Virus record (IMG/VR): IMGVR_UViG_3300020548_000009
Location: 1 to 64,000 of that record
Length of the DNA: 64,000 nucleotides
DNA from: a virus
Strand: one strand, 5' to 3'
The position numbers and the translations under genes are program-made. Positions 54,882-63,750 of this stretch are shown one piece after another. How positions within the stretch are numbered: position 1 is the stretch's first letter; every line of letters starts with the position of its first letter. The notes beneath the pieces are model-generated. The model was not told where the DNA came from. It did not search any database and was given only the letters and a program-made list of their open reading frames with translations.

Positions 54882-55751
54882 CTATTTTGTATCTAAACCA
54901 ATGACAAAGTAATGTCCACCACCTAAATGGTCCGGCACATTTACTGGCGAAGCAAACACGTTACCGACTGGAATATGTCGATTCTCAAGGTTGCCATGCG
55001 TAAGTTTGGATGCATCTTCCCTGAGATTTTTTACCCACTTGATTGAATCGAGTTCCGATGTTTTTTGACTTGGGGATGGTGTTGATTCGTTCCTGCCTTG
55101 GGCAAACCAAGACAGATACGCATAACGAACACCTTGGATAACTGGCTTTATGCTGTGGCAGCCAGCATAAGAAGATGGGTACATGAGAATGTCTCCCACC
55201 TTTGGCTTGAATTCAATACCCCAAGGTGCATAAGAGACCTCTCCTCCAACATAATCATCATTGAGGATGACCGCTGCGGTGACAGTATTACAGATAGGGA
55301 AGGACGAAAGCGGAGTTGCGTTGTCTTCACCGTATGGCAAATCGCAGTCCGAGTGAGGTCCTATTCCTTGACCCTCTTCATATCTGATGAAATAACCTCT
55401 TGTTCTCCATCGAATTGAATTAATCACTACCGGGAATAGCGCAGCATACTGAACCATGCTTTGATAAAGGGCATTTTCCAACGAAAGAATGAAATCAACA
55501 TGCTCTTTCGGCATGTCCTGATAAAGATAATTGTTGTACCTTATTGGAGCAGATTGGATGTCTTCATCTGAATATTCGTATAAACCGTTGTTTAGTTTTA
55601 CATCTTTCGATATTGGCGATTCCGTGTACCCTTGAGGCAGTGTATTTTTTTCAATACCACTCATTACCTCTTTAAATAAATCTTGATTTATCAAAGACAA
55701 GTTTCCAAATTGGACAATTCCTGAGCCGTGATGATGGATGTTCATTACCAA
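54882..55751 (-). CDS. 2OG-Fe(II) oxygenase
   Basis: 289 residues. Ligands HSDCDLPYG (H, D), ILNDDYVGGEVSYAPWGIEF, and GCHSIKPVIQGVRYAYLSWF with H and Arg. Prolyl-4-hydroxylase-like family. First of three adjacent oxygenases with 7-8 base overlaps. Confidence 0.85.
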   Translation of the reverse strand: MVMNIHHHGSGIVQFGNLSLINQDLFKEVMSGIEKNTLPQGYTESPISKDVKLNNGLYEYSDEDIQSAPIRYNNYLYQDMPKEHVDFILSLENALYQSMVQYAALFPVVINSIRWRTRGYFIRYEEGQGIGPHSDCDLPYGEDNATPLSSFPICNTVTAAVILNDDYVGGEVSYAPWGIEFKPKVGDILMYPSSYAGCHSIKPVIQGVRYAYLSWFAQGRNESTPSPSQKTSELDSIKWVKNLREDASKLTHGNLENRHIPVGNVFASPVNVPDHLGGGHYFVIGLDTK

Positions 55752-56620
55752 ATCCTTGATACGAGTGTGTGTAGGTGAGAACTGCCAGATGGGTCTTTTT
55801 TGTTGGCAAAAGCCAAAACATCCTCACGGAGTGAAGGCATGTACACATTAGTGGCCGATGAGTTAACCGAAGGGTCCACTACATATTCTCCAACTGCCTG
55901 ATTTGGCGTTCCGTGCGCATACCAGCCCAAGTACGAGTACCTGTGCCCTCCAGTGACGGTTCTCACTTCGTGTCCTGCAACATAGTTGGAAGGAAACATC
56001 AGCACGTCACCCTTTTGTGGCTTGTATGTTATGTTCAAATAATTAAAGTGATGGTGGCCGCCAGTAAAGTTTTTTCCGTCTAATTCTTCTTCTGTATCAA
56101 CGCAATCGTTGAGATAAATCAAACATGAAACACTGTTTCTTGTGGCCAACTGTTGCTTTGGGTGGTCAAAACCATATGCATAGTCGGCACTCGTATCGCT
56201 ATGAATCCCCAAGTAAAGTCCGCCCTTTGTTGGCGAATAAGAAACGAAATGCCCCTTAACTTTCCACCACACAACCTTGTAGGCCAACGGATATTCCCAA
56301 AAATAATGAAGCAGGCATTCATCTCTTGTTGATTCAAGCGCGTTAAGCAAGTTGACAACATCGGCATCATTTGATTGGTGCGCCACCGAGCATCTGCGGG
56401 GCATGTCGCCTGCTGCGTCTTCGGAATAGATATAGTCGCTTTTGTTTGAAAGAATCTTTTCGCCAGTTTCTGGGTCTATTGCCGGCTTGTACATTGATGG
56501 CGAATCAAGGTCTACCAGTTCCTCGGCAATATCAAATACCGAGTCCCAATCCAGGGAGATTGCGTTCTTGAACAAAACTACGCCACCGCCCAAGTTCTCT
56601 ATCAAGCAATTGCTATTCAT
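55745..56620 (-). CDS. 2OG-Fe(II) oxygenase
   Basis: 291 residues. HSDTSADYAYG carries H and D; LIYLNDCVDTEEELDGKNFT, then AGHEVRTVTGGHRYSYLGWY with H and Arg. Overlaps both neighbours by 7-8 bases. Confidence 0.85.
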   Translation of the reverse strand: MNSNCLIENLGGGVVLFKNAISLDWDSVFDIAEELVDLDSPSMYKPAIDPETGEKILSNKSDYIYSEDAAGDMPRRCSVAHQSNDADVVNLLNALESTRDECLLHYFWEYPLAYKVVWWKVKGHFVSYSPTKGGLYLGIHSDTSADYAYGFDHPKQQLATRNSVSCLIYLNDCVDTEEELDGKNFTGGHHHFNYLNITYKPQKGDVLMFPSNYVAGHEVRTVTGGHRYSYLGWYAHGTPNQAVGEYVVDPSVNSSATNVYMPSLREDVLAFANKKDPSGSSHLHTLVSRIW

Positions 56621-57530
56621 TTACAATGTTCCTGCTTTGCGGTAAATATTTTTTAGTGCTTGAACTATGAGTTCTTGTTGGAACCCCAGTCATCAATGGC
56701 TTTAGTTTACTTGATGAATGCTTTTCACTAATGTACGAAACATAATCGTCAACAATAGTTGGCAGCCAAACCTGGCTTTGCTTGCCAACCGGGACACTTG
56801 GTCCTGGCTGTATGCCTCGTTCGATATGGGCTGAGCCATGCGAAAAATAAGAAATGTAAACGTATCTCTCCCCACTCAGGCATGGCCTCACTTCATGTGT
56901 GCCAAGGTAGTTTGATGGGAATATGAGCAAATCGCCAGATTTTGGTTGATGTACAGAATTGGCATATACGAATTCAATTTCTCCACCGCTGTATTCATAT
57001 TTGCCTAGTTCTTTTTGACTCCCAACGGACGAATTTAAATACAGCAACACACTCAATACATGCCTTGTAGCAAGTTGTAAATCCGGCTCAAAACCAACTT
57101 GATAATTCACTTCGTTGTCGTTGTGAGTCCCCATGCTGCTGCCTGCGCCATAAGCGGCCACATGGCCAGTTTCCGTCCACCATATATTTGGGAGAACATG
57201 CGGGTACATTTCTATGTACATCAAAAGATGTTCATAGATGGTTTTTTCACATTCATTAAAAAATTCAACCAACTCTTTCGGACTATCTTCGTTGATGAAG
57301 TCCATGATGTGACTTGCGCTCTTTTTTATGTCTTCAATTTCGTATCTGTGGCCGCTTCTGTTTATCGCATAAGGCTCTTGTCCATCCTCATGAACAATGG
57401 TGTAATCGTCTTTAATTGCCTTCTCTTTGAGCGATGAAAAATATGGAATAACCAGGTCTTGGTCAACTTCTATAGAATTTGGGAAACAGACAATGCCCAT
57501 GCCGTAATTTATTGAAGTTTCCATACACAA
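56613..57530 (-). CDS. 2OG-Fe(II) oxygenase
   Basis: 305 residues. THNDNEVNYQVG has H and D; LLYLNSSVGSQKELGKYEYS, then GTHEVRPCLSGERYVYISYF has H and Arg. Related to the genes at 55745 and 59354, so probably paralogues. Confidence 0.85.
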   Translation of the reverse strand: MCMETSINYGMGIVCFPNSIEVDQDLVIPYFSSLKEKAIKDDYTIVHEDGQEPYAINRSGHRYEIEDIKKSASHIMDFINEDSPKELVEFFNECEKTIYEHLLMYIEMYPHVLPNIWWTETGHVAAYGAGSSMGTHNDNEVNYQVGFEPDLQLATRHVLSVLLYLNSSVGSQKELGKYEYSGGEIEFVYANSVHQPKSGDLLIFPSNYLGTHEVRPCLSGERYVYISYFSHGSAHIERGIQPGPSVPVGKQSQVWLPTIVDDYVSYISEKHSSSKLKPLMTGVPTRTHSSSTKKYLPQSRNIVNE

Positions 57531-57563
57531 ATACTATATGGGCACAAACCCACAAGCAAGAAT

Positions 57564-58310
57564 CTAATTCTTTACAAAAACCGTAACCCCGTAAAATTGC
57601 GGAAAATGATACGAGGTTCCCGACAAGCCTTTGAGATTTTCATGGAACTGGTAATACGGGTGCCAAGTGTATGAGGACGAGTACATATTTGATGCATCGT
57701 TTGTTGCGGAAATAACAAGCGTCCCGCCCGGAGCCAAAGCGTTGACCAACGAATCGAGATACTCCATATCAAACGCCACATCCCAGGATTGAACTGCAAT
57801 CATTTCAAATTGTTCATCGATTCCAGAAATAAGTTCTGACTTGTCGTACACCGAGTACCCAAAGGAGGTGTGCTCGTAAACGTTTTTTAGATTTTTCTCA
57901 TACATGAAAAGGCCGACATCGTTCACAAAATTTATATTTGCATTTTTGAAACCGTCAAAAACATTTTCTGGCGCCAAAAGAAAACGAGACACCGAACTGC
58001 TAAGTCCCCCAACAAACAGTATTGATGTTGGTTGCTTGGTGCGAATTAAAAAATCCTCTATTGCCATTTGGGGAATTATCGCGCCAACCCAAAATTCATC
58101 AGTCATGTCTTTTGAAACTCGCCACTGCATTGACACGGTGGACAAACCCACAGCGTTATGGCTCAAGTCAACACTTGCCTCGGCCATCGTGTTCCAGCAC
58201 TTGGTTGACCAGTCTTCCATGTTTGTTTTAAATTCATTGGAGACCAGCGACGTGCCAGACGAAGAAAGTTGTGTACTTACCATTCCGGCGAAAAGGACTT
58301 CTGGTTTCAT
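57564..58310 (-). CDS. Class I methyltransferase-like protein
   Basis: 248 residues. SILFVGGLSSSVSRFLLAPE resembles a Rossmann motif I, IAVQSWDVAFDMEYLDSLVN motif IV region and ALAPGGTLVISATND motif V-VI region. SAM binding is plausible. Sits among oxygenase genes and overlaps the next gene as ATGA. Substrate unknown. Confidence 0.6.
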   Translation of the reverse strand: MKPEVLFAGMVSTQLSSSGTSLVSNEFKTNMEDWSTKCWNTMAEASVDLSHNAVGLSTVSMQWRVSKDMTDEFWVGAIIPQMAIEDFLIRTKQPTSILFVGGLSSSVSRFLLAPENVFDGFKNANINFVNDVGLFMYEKNLKNVYEHTSFGYSVYDKSELISGIDEQFEMIAVQSWDVAFDMEYLDSLVNALAPGGTLVISATNDASNMYSSSYTWHPYYQFHENLKGLSGTSYHFPQFYGVTVFVKN

Positions 58311-58609
58311 AGTTCTTTCCCGTATTTAGATACTTGCAAATAGAAAAAAGCATTTCTAAGTTTCGGTATAAAGAAACTGTAATTGCGATAAATAAATGGA
58401 TACGCTGGGTCTCTTCCAAATCCAGAATCTTTTGTGGAAAAAGTTTCTCTTAGGGCAGTGATAATTTGACCAATTTCGTAACTTTCAAAGTTGGCAGGGT
58501 CGAGACCGGTAACAAAAAGAATTTCAGCGATGTCTTGCCACAAATCCACAATATGCTTATCTGCGTCAAAAAGTTTTTCTGCTGAATTGGCAGCACACGA
58601 CCTTGGCAT
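58307..58609 (-). CDS. 100-residue hypothetical protein
   Basis: Starts MPRSCAANSAEKLFDADKHI. A small helical protein with IIALRETFSTKDSGFGRDP-like loop and a final YLQVSKYGKEL. No family recognised. ATGA-coupled to the methyltransferase-like gene. Confidence 0.65.
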   Translation of the reverse strand: MPRSCAANSAEKLFDADKHIVDLWQDIAEILFVTGLDPANFESYEIGQIITALRETFSTKDSGFGRDPAYPFIYRNYSFFIPKLRNAFFYLQVSKYGKEL

Positions 58610-58613
58610 ATCT

Positions 58614-58802
58614 TTACTGCTCTTTCGCTAAAAATCGGTCAGTGATATCGCAATTCATCATTTGACCGTTTTTAAATTCCCACTGCCTTGTGTCTGGGTT
58701 CCATTGAGCAACATTGTTCTCATAATCCTTATACCTCAGCATGCGCGGCTTTTCTTCCTTTGCCTCATCTAGGTGAAGTGGAACAACTGGCTTTGGAATC
58801 AT
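58614..58802 (-). CDS. 62-residue hypothetical protein
   Basis: Starts MIPKPVVPLHLDEAKEEKPR and ends DITDRFLAKEQ. A short tail-accessory-like sequence with WNPDTRQWEFKNGQMM. Two to four bases from both neighbours. Confidence 0.65.
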   Translation of the reverse strand: MIPKPVVPLHLDEAKEEKPRMLRYKDYENNVAQWNPDTRQWEFKNGQMMNCDITDRFLAKEQ

Positions 58803-58804
58803 GT

Positions 58805-59020
58805 CTAAGAGTCAGAAATCAAAACGTAATTGGCTACTTGACGCTTCAGCGATTCATGAGCAGCATATTCCGAATGCCCCTCTGGCAAATCGTGGTCGTA
58901 TGAATCATCAATTGTCGATACGTCGACGCCAAGCGACATGCACAAGACGCCGATTGAGTGCTCAAGAAGTTTTTTTGCTTCTTGTTTTGCCTTGGCAAGT
59001 TGCGCTTCTGAGAGGTTCAT
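58805..59020 (-). CDS. 71-residue hypothetical protein
   Basis: Starts MNLSEAQLAKAKQEAKKLLE. Helical N-terminus, then LCMSLGVDVSTIDDSYDHDL. The helix followed by LxxxLGVDV(D/S)T resembles the next upstream protein at 59024 (LRYGVDVDTFDE), so the two may be diverged paralogues. Confidence 0.65.
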   Translation of the reverse strand: MNLSEAQLAKAKQEAKKLLEHSIGVLCMSLGVDVSTIDDSYDHDLPEGHSEYAAHESLKRQVANYVLISDS

Positions 59021-59023
59021 TGA

Positions 59024-59272
59024 TTACCCAAGTTTTTCTAGACGTGATTTGAGGGACGCAATCGTTTCAAGTTTTTTCTTTACGTCCAGTTTCCATTGCT
59101 GAACATCTGTCTGGTTCTCGGCGAAAGACTCAGAAAAAGTGGCTTCGTCAAAGGTGTCAACGTCTACCCCGTAGCGAAGCAGTACGCCAAATACTTCTGT
59201 TTCCTGCGCTGCAATTGCCTCTTCCACAAGGCGCTTTTGTGTCGCTACGTCAATATTTGTGTTGAGTTTCAT
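59024..59272 (-). CDS. 82-residue helical protein
   Basis: Starts MKLNTNIDVATQKRLVEEAI, with AAAAGGAGACCA upstream. LLRYGVDVDTFDEATFSESF, then a coiled-coil end. First gene of a short operon from the promoter at 59312-59341. Confidence 0.7.
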   Translation of the reverse strand: MKLNTNIDVATQKRLVEEAIAAQETEVFGVLLRYGVDVDTFDEATFSESFAENQTDVQQWKLDVKKKLETIASLKSRLEKLG

Positions 59273-59311
59273 TGGTCTCCTTTTAGCCGCGTCTTGACCG
59301 TTGTTGATTCA

Positions 59312-59341
59312 ATAATAGCACTGCTACTCAAAAAAAGGCAA
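59312..59341 (-). promoter_or_regulatory. Promoter candidate
   Basis: TTGCCT, 18-base spacer, TATTAT, after the T-run that follows the oxygenase gene. Confidence 0.4.
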
Positions 59342-59353
59342 AGGTGGCGACGC

Positions 59354-60385
59354 CTATAGCGACTGAACCTTGCCTCGTTTATTGTTGGCATCAAATACGT
59401 CTGAGTGCCTGTACGCCTGCTTCAGGCCATCCTCCCCTTCTAGCGACCTATTTTGGAAAAGGGGATTTGGCTTACCGCTTAACTCCTCCTCGGATTTACC
59501 AAACTCCTCAATGCCACAGTACTTTTTATAATCTTCGTATAATGGCTCTAACCAATGCGGCTCGCACCACGCCTTTACCGTATCAACGTCGAATACTTCC
59601 ACGAGCACATTGGGGTCACTGCTTCCTTGAGCGTAAAAAGTTAAATATCCGTACCGATTTCCTTCGGTGACAGTGCGAACGCCATGAGTCGCAATGAAAT
59701 TACATGGAAACACAACTATGTCTCCTGCTTTGGCCTGATACTCAACCCCCAAATAAGGAAAGAATAATTCGCCGCCTGAATACTGGTTCTCGCCAACCGT
59801 TCCCTCATCGACGCAATCGTTGAAATAAGCCATGATTGCAATTGTCTGACGTGCACCCAATTGTCCCTTCGGTATGTACTTCTTACCTTTTTCGGCTCTA
59901 AAATTTGTGTCGTTGTCATTGTGAACTCCCAAGTAGTTGCCCTTGGAGTATCTCAAAGCATGCCCTCTAGTCCTCCACCAAAGAGTTGGCAAAACCATTG
60001 GAAATTCGTGTATGTATTTCAGTACACATTTATAAATTGAATCTTCCAGATATCGAAAGAAATCAATCATATTTTGTTCGGTGTTCTCGTTGACAACCTG
60101 AAGCACTCTCACCGGCACTTCGTTCATCTGCTCTATGGAGAATTTATTGCCGTCTTCGTTTACGGCATATTTATTTCCTTCTAGGTCGTAGTCAAATTTC
60201 CATCTTTGCTCATGCGCATGCTTCCCTTCTTTGTCAATCCATGGAAGTAATTGTTCTTGATTTACCTTGAAGGCATTTGGAAATGCGATTACACCGCCAC
60301 CAAGTTTGACCATGTCCATAGCCATGATTTCCTTGACTGCTTGGTCATCAATTGTTGGATAATAACCAAAGTATCTATCGTCCAT
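59354..60385 (-). CDS. 2OG-Fe(II) oxygenase
   Basis: 343 residues. GVHNDNDTNFR carries H and D; AYFNDCVDEGTVGENQYSGG, then IATHGVRTVTEGNRYGYLTF carries H and Arg. A charged C-terminal extension of about 70 residues is not seen in the paralogues. Confidence 0.85.
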   Translation of the reverse strand: MDDRYFGYYPTIDDQAVKEIMAMDMVKLGGGVIAFPNAFKVNQEQLLPWIDKEGKHAHEQRWKFDYDLEGNKYAVNEDGNKFSIEQMNEVPVRVLQVVNENTEQNMIDFFRYLEDSIYKCVLKYIHEFPMVLPTLWWRTRGHALRYSKGNYLGVHNDNDTNFRAEKGKKYIPKGQLGARQTIAIMAYFNDCVDEGTVGENQYSGGELFFPYLGVEYQAKAGDIVVFPCNFIATHGVRTVTEGNRYGYLTFYAQGSSDPNVLVEVFDVDTVKAWCEPHWLEPLYEDYKKYCGIEEFGKSEEELSGKPNPLFQNRSLEGEDGLKQAYRHSDVFDANNKRGKVQSL

Positions 60386-60401
60386 AAGGCAAATTATAAC
60401 A

Positions 60402-61109
60402 TTATTGATTTGGAACAGAAATTACAGGAAGTCCTGTGAATGTTGGCCCAATAGTATTGCCATCAGCGTCAAGACCTGTCTTTATGCCTTTTGTCCATGT
60501 CCATGGACGTTCATTATTGTTGTCGCTCTTTAGTTGTCCATATTTCATTCTTTGTTCCATAAGTTCTTTGTCATCCCATAAATTTGATACCGAAACGGTC
60601 GCATCCGTCATAACCCTGTTGTCGTATATGTTAAAGAAGCAAATTGGCTCACCGGCCTTGAATGTGACAGGCGCGCCAATGACATTAATTTTCCAGTTCA
60701 TTTGAACCTCGTCTGGCCACCAAAATGTAGGAACAGTTGCTGAAAGTGCCTGTGCGTCACTTCTCAAATAGTTTGGCGAACCAGAAAACCAAGTACTGTA
60801 ATTTTTTTCTGTTCTCACGACCCAGCCCATTGCAAAAGAAACCATTCCAATTATTGAGCAGTGGACTTGTGTAAAACCGCTTGATGTTTTTTCGCCAGAC
60901 AATATTTTGGGGACTGAGTTGCCGCCATCCCACTGGACAACAACATCCTCACTCAGCACCAGTTCCCAACCTAAAACATTCGCGACAGACATTGGCATGC
61001 ATTGATAAGCATGCTTTTTGTAGGTCTCATCCATCCAGTCTCGCTTGATTCGCGACTGTCTAATTTCTGGCGGGTTTTGTGTCGTTTTTACAAACTGAAC
61101 ATTTGTCAC
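60402..61109 (-). CDS. DUF6065-like protein
   Basis: 235 residues. CMPMSVANVLGWELVLSEDV, VQWDGGNSVPKILSG, and WFSGSPNYLRSDAQALSATV fit the pattern of DUF6065 proteins often beside 2OG oxygenases. Upstream ATGA overlap with the oxygenase at 61106. Function unknown. Confidence 0.65.
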   Translation of the reverse strand: MTNVQFVKTTQNPPEIRQSRIKRDWMDETYKKHAYQCMPMSVANVLGWELVLSEDVVVQWDGGNSVPKILSGEKTSSGFTQVHCSIIGMVSFAMGWVVRTEKNYSTWFSGSPNYLRSDAQALSATVPTFWWPDEVQMNWKINVIGAPVTFKAGEPICFFNIYDNRVMTDATVSVSNLWDDKELMEQRMKYGQLKSDNNNERPWTWTKGIKTGLDADGNTIGPTFTGLPVISVPNQ

Positions 61110-61795
61110 TGTGATGTGCTCACCCCACGTGTTGCCGCAACTGGAGAATAAGACTGAACCTGCTTGTGGTTCTTGTCGTTGTAGTCAAACATTGTGACGG
61201 CAGAATATTTCACTCCGCTCTGAACTGGAAGTGCTGCGTGAGCGAAAATGTATGTCGATGGGAAGAAAACAATGTCTCCTGCTTCTGGCTTGAACTTCAA
61301 GTCAAAATATGGGAAGAACAGTTCTCCACCTTCATAATCATCGTTTAGATACATGATGGACGATATCGTGCATGTGTAAGAAAATCCGTGGTCGGTGTGA
61401 GTTTGAAAGTGTTGTTTTGGTCCGTACTTGACGTAATTAATTGCTTCCATCCATTCCATTTTTACGTTGTACATTGACTCATAATGACGCAAGCACGGCG
61501 TGAGTCTTTCGATTGTGTCTGACCAAATGGCCTTTATTTCCAAGAACTCGCCTGGCGCCTGGTTCGCAAGTTGTTCGCTAATTTTGCAGTCAAAACAGTC
61601 CCTGTAGTCGGGCATCTTTTCCTGGTGTCCGACAAGGGCCTCCATCCACATGTACGGGGGTGTTGTGCTCGTCCCTATCGTCTCCTCCAAGCGCTCTATC
61701 AAACGCAGTTCTTTGGGGAGCATATTTCTGTAGACCATAATCGCGAAGCGAGGGTCTCCAAGATATTCGCACGAAACATTTATGGCTGAGTTCAT
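61106..61795 (-). CDS. 2OG-Fe(II) oxygenase, prolyl-hydroxylase type
   Basis: 229 residues. HTDHGFSYTCT gives H and D, MYLNDDYEGGELFFPYFDLK, FAHAALPVQSGVKYSAVTMF gives the distal H; a Lys replaces the usual 2OG Arg. First gene of the operon read leftward from the divergent region. Confidence 0.85.
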   Translation of the reverse strand: MNSAINVSCEYLGDPRFAIMVYRNMLPKELRLIERLEETIGTSTTPPYMWMEALVGHQEKMPDYRDCFDCKISEQLANQAPGEFLEIKAIWSDTIERLTPCLRHYESMYNVKMEWMEAINYVKYGPKQHFQTHTDHGFSYTCTISSIMYLNDDYEGGELFFPYFDLKFKPEAGDIVFFPSTYIFAHAALPVQSGVKYSAVTMFDYNDKNHKQVQSYSPVAATRGVSTSQ

Positions 61796-61810
61796 TGTAT
61801 TGGACCTTTC

Positions 61811-61838
61811 TTGACCTGGGATGTCGTGATAGTAGAAT
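61811..61838 (+). promoter_or_regulatory. Plus-strand leaderless promoter
   Basis: TTGACC, 16-base spacer, TAGAAT; ATG of the next gene 6 bases later. Confidence 0.6.
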
Positions 61839-61844
61839 GTTCTT

Positions 61845-62708
61845 ATGAGTATAGCGCCTATTTCGGGGGCAATCGAAACCCTGCCATTGTCTATTTACGA
61901 CATAAAAATCAAGTCAGCCGACGGGAAAAACAGTGACGTTTTGGGTGACGCAAGGGGTAAGGTAACCCTGCTTTTCAATGTCGCCGCAGGCTGCGGGAAT
62001 ATTCCTCAACACGGCGTAATTGAGCAACTTCATCAAATGTATAAGGGAAACCCAGATTTTAAAATTTTGGCTGTGGTTGTTGACGACTTTGTGTGTCACG
62101 GATACGAACAGTTCCAGGGCGGACTCGCTTCTTATGCTGAAAAAAATGCGCTGAGCATGACCCCAGGTCAAATAGCACAGGATTATGCCAAGACCCATTT
62201 CGGCTCAACATACGAATTCACTGAGTTGACAAACGGTAGATACGACAAGCACTCGTACAGCGAAGACTATGTTCCAAATGCTCAAAAGATTCAGGACATT
62301 CATGAATTGTGGTTTTATTTGACTGGTTGTCATTCGGCAGATTTTCAAGAAAACGGAACCCCCTATACTGACGAATTTATTCCTTGGGCAAAAGTAAAGG
62401 CGTCAAAGCCAGATGACAAAAGGGGAATGTCCAATTTGACTGGTAATTTTACAAAGTTTTTGATTGATAGGACAGGAACGCAATATTTGCGCTATCACAA
62501 TGGATTTCTTCTCGGTGAACGAACACCGCATGGCGAGCCATTCCCTTGGTGGCAGGGTGAGGGTTTGGAAAAACTCAAACAAGAATTGGGAGAAAAAGAA
62601 TTTTTTGAGTGGACAAACGCCCCGTATCCAACAAAGTTGCAACAAAAGGGAATTAACGAATCCCTGAGAATAATCAAAAACGATATCGATTACATGCTCG
62701 GGATGTAA
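61845..62708 (+). CDS. Glutathione-peroxidase-like thioredoxin-fold protein
   Basis: 287 residues, longer than a typical bacterial GPx (about 160-180). TLLFNVAAGCGNIPQHGVIE matches the GPx active-site block with the catalytic Cys in place of Se-Cys. A later segment (TKFLIDRTGTQYLRYHNG) fits the family's FLI...G block. An insertion between these and a C-terminal extension of about 60 residues are unusual. Probably peroxide defence; substrate unknown. Read divergently from the oxygenase operon. Confidence 0.7.
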   Translation: MSIAPISGAIETLPLSIYDIKIKSADGKNSDVLGDARGKVTLLFNVAAGCGNIPQHGVIEQLHQMYKGNPDFKILAVVVDDFVCHGYEQFQGGLASYAEKNALSMTPGQIAQDYAKTHFGSTYEFTELTNGRYDKHSYSEDYVPNAQKIQDIHELWFYLTGCHSADFQENGTPYTDEFIPWAKVKASKPDDKRGMSNLTGNFTKFLIDRTGTQYLRYHNGFLLGERTPHGEPFPWWQGEGLEKLKQELGEKEFFEWTNAPYPTKLQQKGINESLRIIKNDIDYMLGM

Positions 62709-63728
62709 TCACTTAATCAGAAACAACTTATTCCTATTTGGGATGGGTAGCAAAGAGTCTTTATTGTCCTCAATATTGACTTTTTCAAATATGCCAAACA
62801 GCGCGTTTCTCGTTAGTGATTTTTCGTTGTTTGGTATCGCATCGCAATACAATGACTTCCCTTGCCATGCGATTGCGTCGCCTTCCATGGGCATGTGTTG
62901 ATATATTTTCCCAACATCTGCATTTGCCAACCTGTGACAGTAGTGAATATATTCGTTGTATTTTTCATTGGAGGTTAGGTCCCCAATGATGTTTTGGTCA
63001 AGGTCCAGCGCATGCGAACCTGCCGCTATTTGTAATACTCCAGAAATTGGATGATGGTCTTCTATGGCAACCATTTCTATAACTGTGCCCGGCGAAGTGA
63101 TTGGCTCATTGCACCATGGCGCCTCCATCTTCCAATGGTGCTGCGACGACCATGTAAAAGCATGAACAAATCTAAGTCCATATGCCGTGTTCATTGAATC
63201 TGCCAATGACTCCATGAAGTCGTTGCACAGAATAGAGACAATTGACTCCGATACAAGATATTCTTTTGTTGAAAACAAATAAGACTTTTTTTTGGTGCCC
63301 GTCTTTAAAAGCATTTCTTTTGCATATTTTGATTTGTAGTCGCTAATCGCATCTTTTGGTGCTCCGCCTAAACAAACGGAATAACCCTTATCTACAAAAT
63401 CACCATGATTTTCGCTAGAGGTGTACTGCTCAAGTAATCGATAGTCAATATATGATTTACGTCCGCCATTTGTTTTATGCCCATATCCGTTGATATGAAT
63501 GTTTTTCCCAAAAGTATTTAAAGCATGAAGGAAGCCAACGGACTCAACAAAACCCACATCCAAACCAAGTTCGTCTATTTTTCCTTCTGCTATTTGTGCC
63601 CATGCATTGGCTACGGCTTGATATCCAGTTGTTTCCCCAACCCAGAAGTGTCTAGCAATAATTTCGGTAACTGTGTAGTCGTGCCACGCAGTTGATGTAT
63701 CAAAATCTTTTGGTTTATTTACACTCAC
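62709..63728 (-). CDS. PhyH-like dioxygenase, degenerate
   Basis: 339 residues, GTG start at 63728 (MSVNKPKDFDTSTAWHDY). HPISGVLQIAAGSHALDLDQ and EGDAIAWQGKSLYCDAIPNN with a final SLTRNALFGIF fit the phytanoyl-CoA dioxygenase fold with the 2OG Arg. The usual distal His is not at its place (LYCDA) and the HxD pair is not clear, so catalysis may differ or be lost. Ends one base after the plus-strand GPx-like gene, convergent. Confidence 0.55.
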   Translation of the reverse strand: MSVNKPKDFDTSTAWHDYTVTEIIARHFWVGETTGYQAVANAWAQIAEGKIDELGLDVGFVESVGFLHALNTFGKNIHINGYGHKTNGGRKSYIDYRLLEQYTSSENHGDFVDKGYSVCLGGAPKDAISDYKSKYAKEMLLKTGTKKKSYLFSTKEYLVSESIVSILCNDFMESLADSMNTAYGLRFVHAFTWSSQHHWKMEAPWCNEPITSPGTVIEMVAIEDHHPISGVLQIAAGSHALDLDQNIIGDLTSNEKYNEYIHYCHRLANADVGKIYQHMPMEGDAIAWQGKSLYCDAIPNNEKSLTRNALFGIFEKVNIEDNKDSLLPIPNRNKLFLIK

Positions 63729-63750
63729 AAATTCAGACTATCATAACTAT

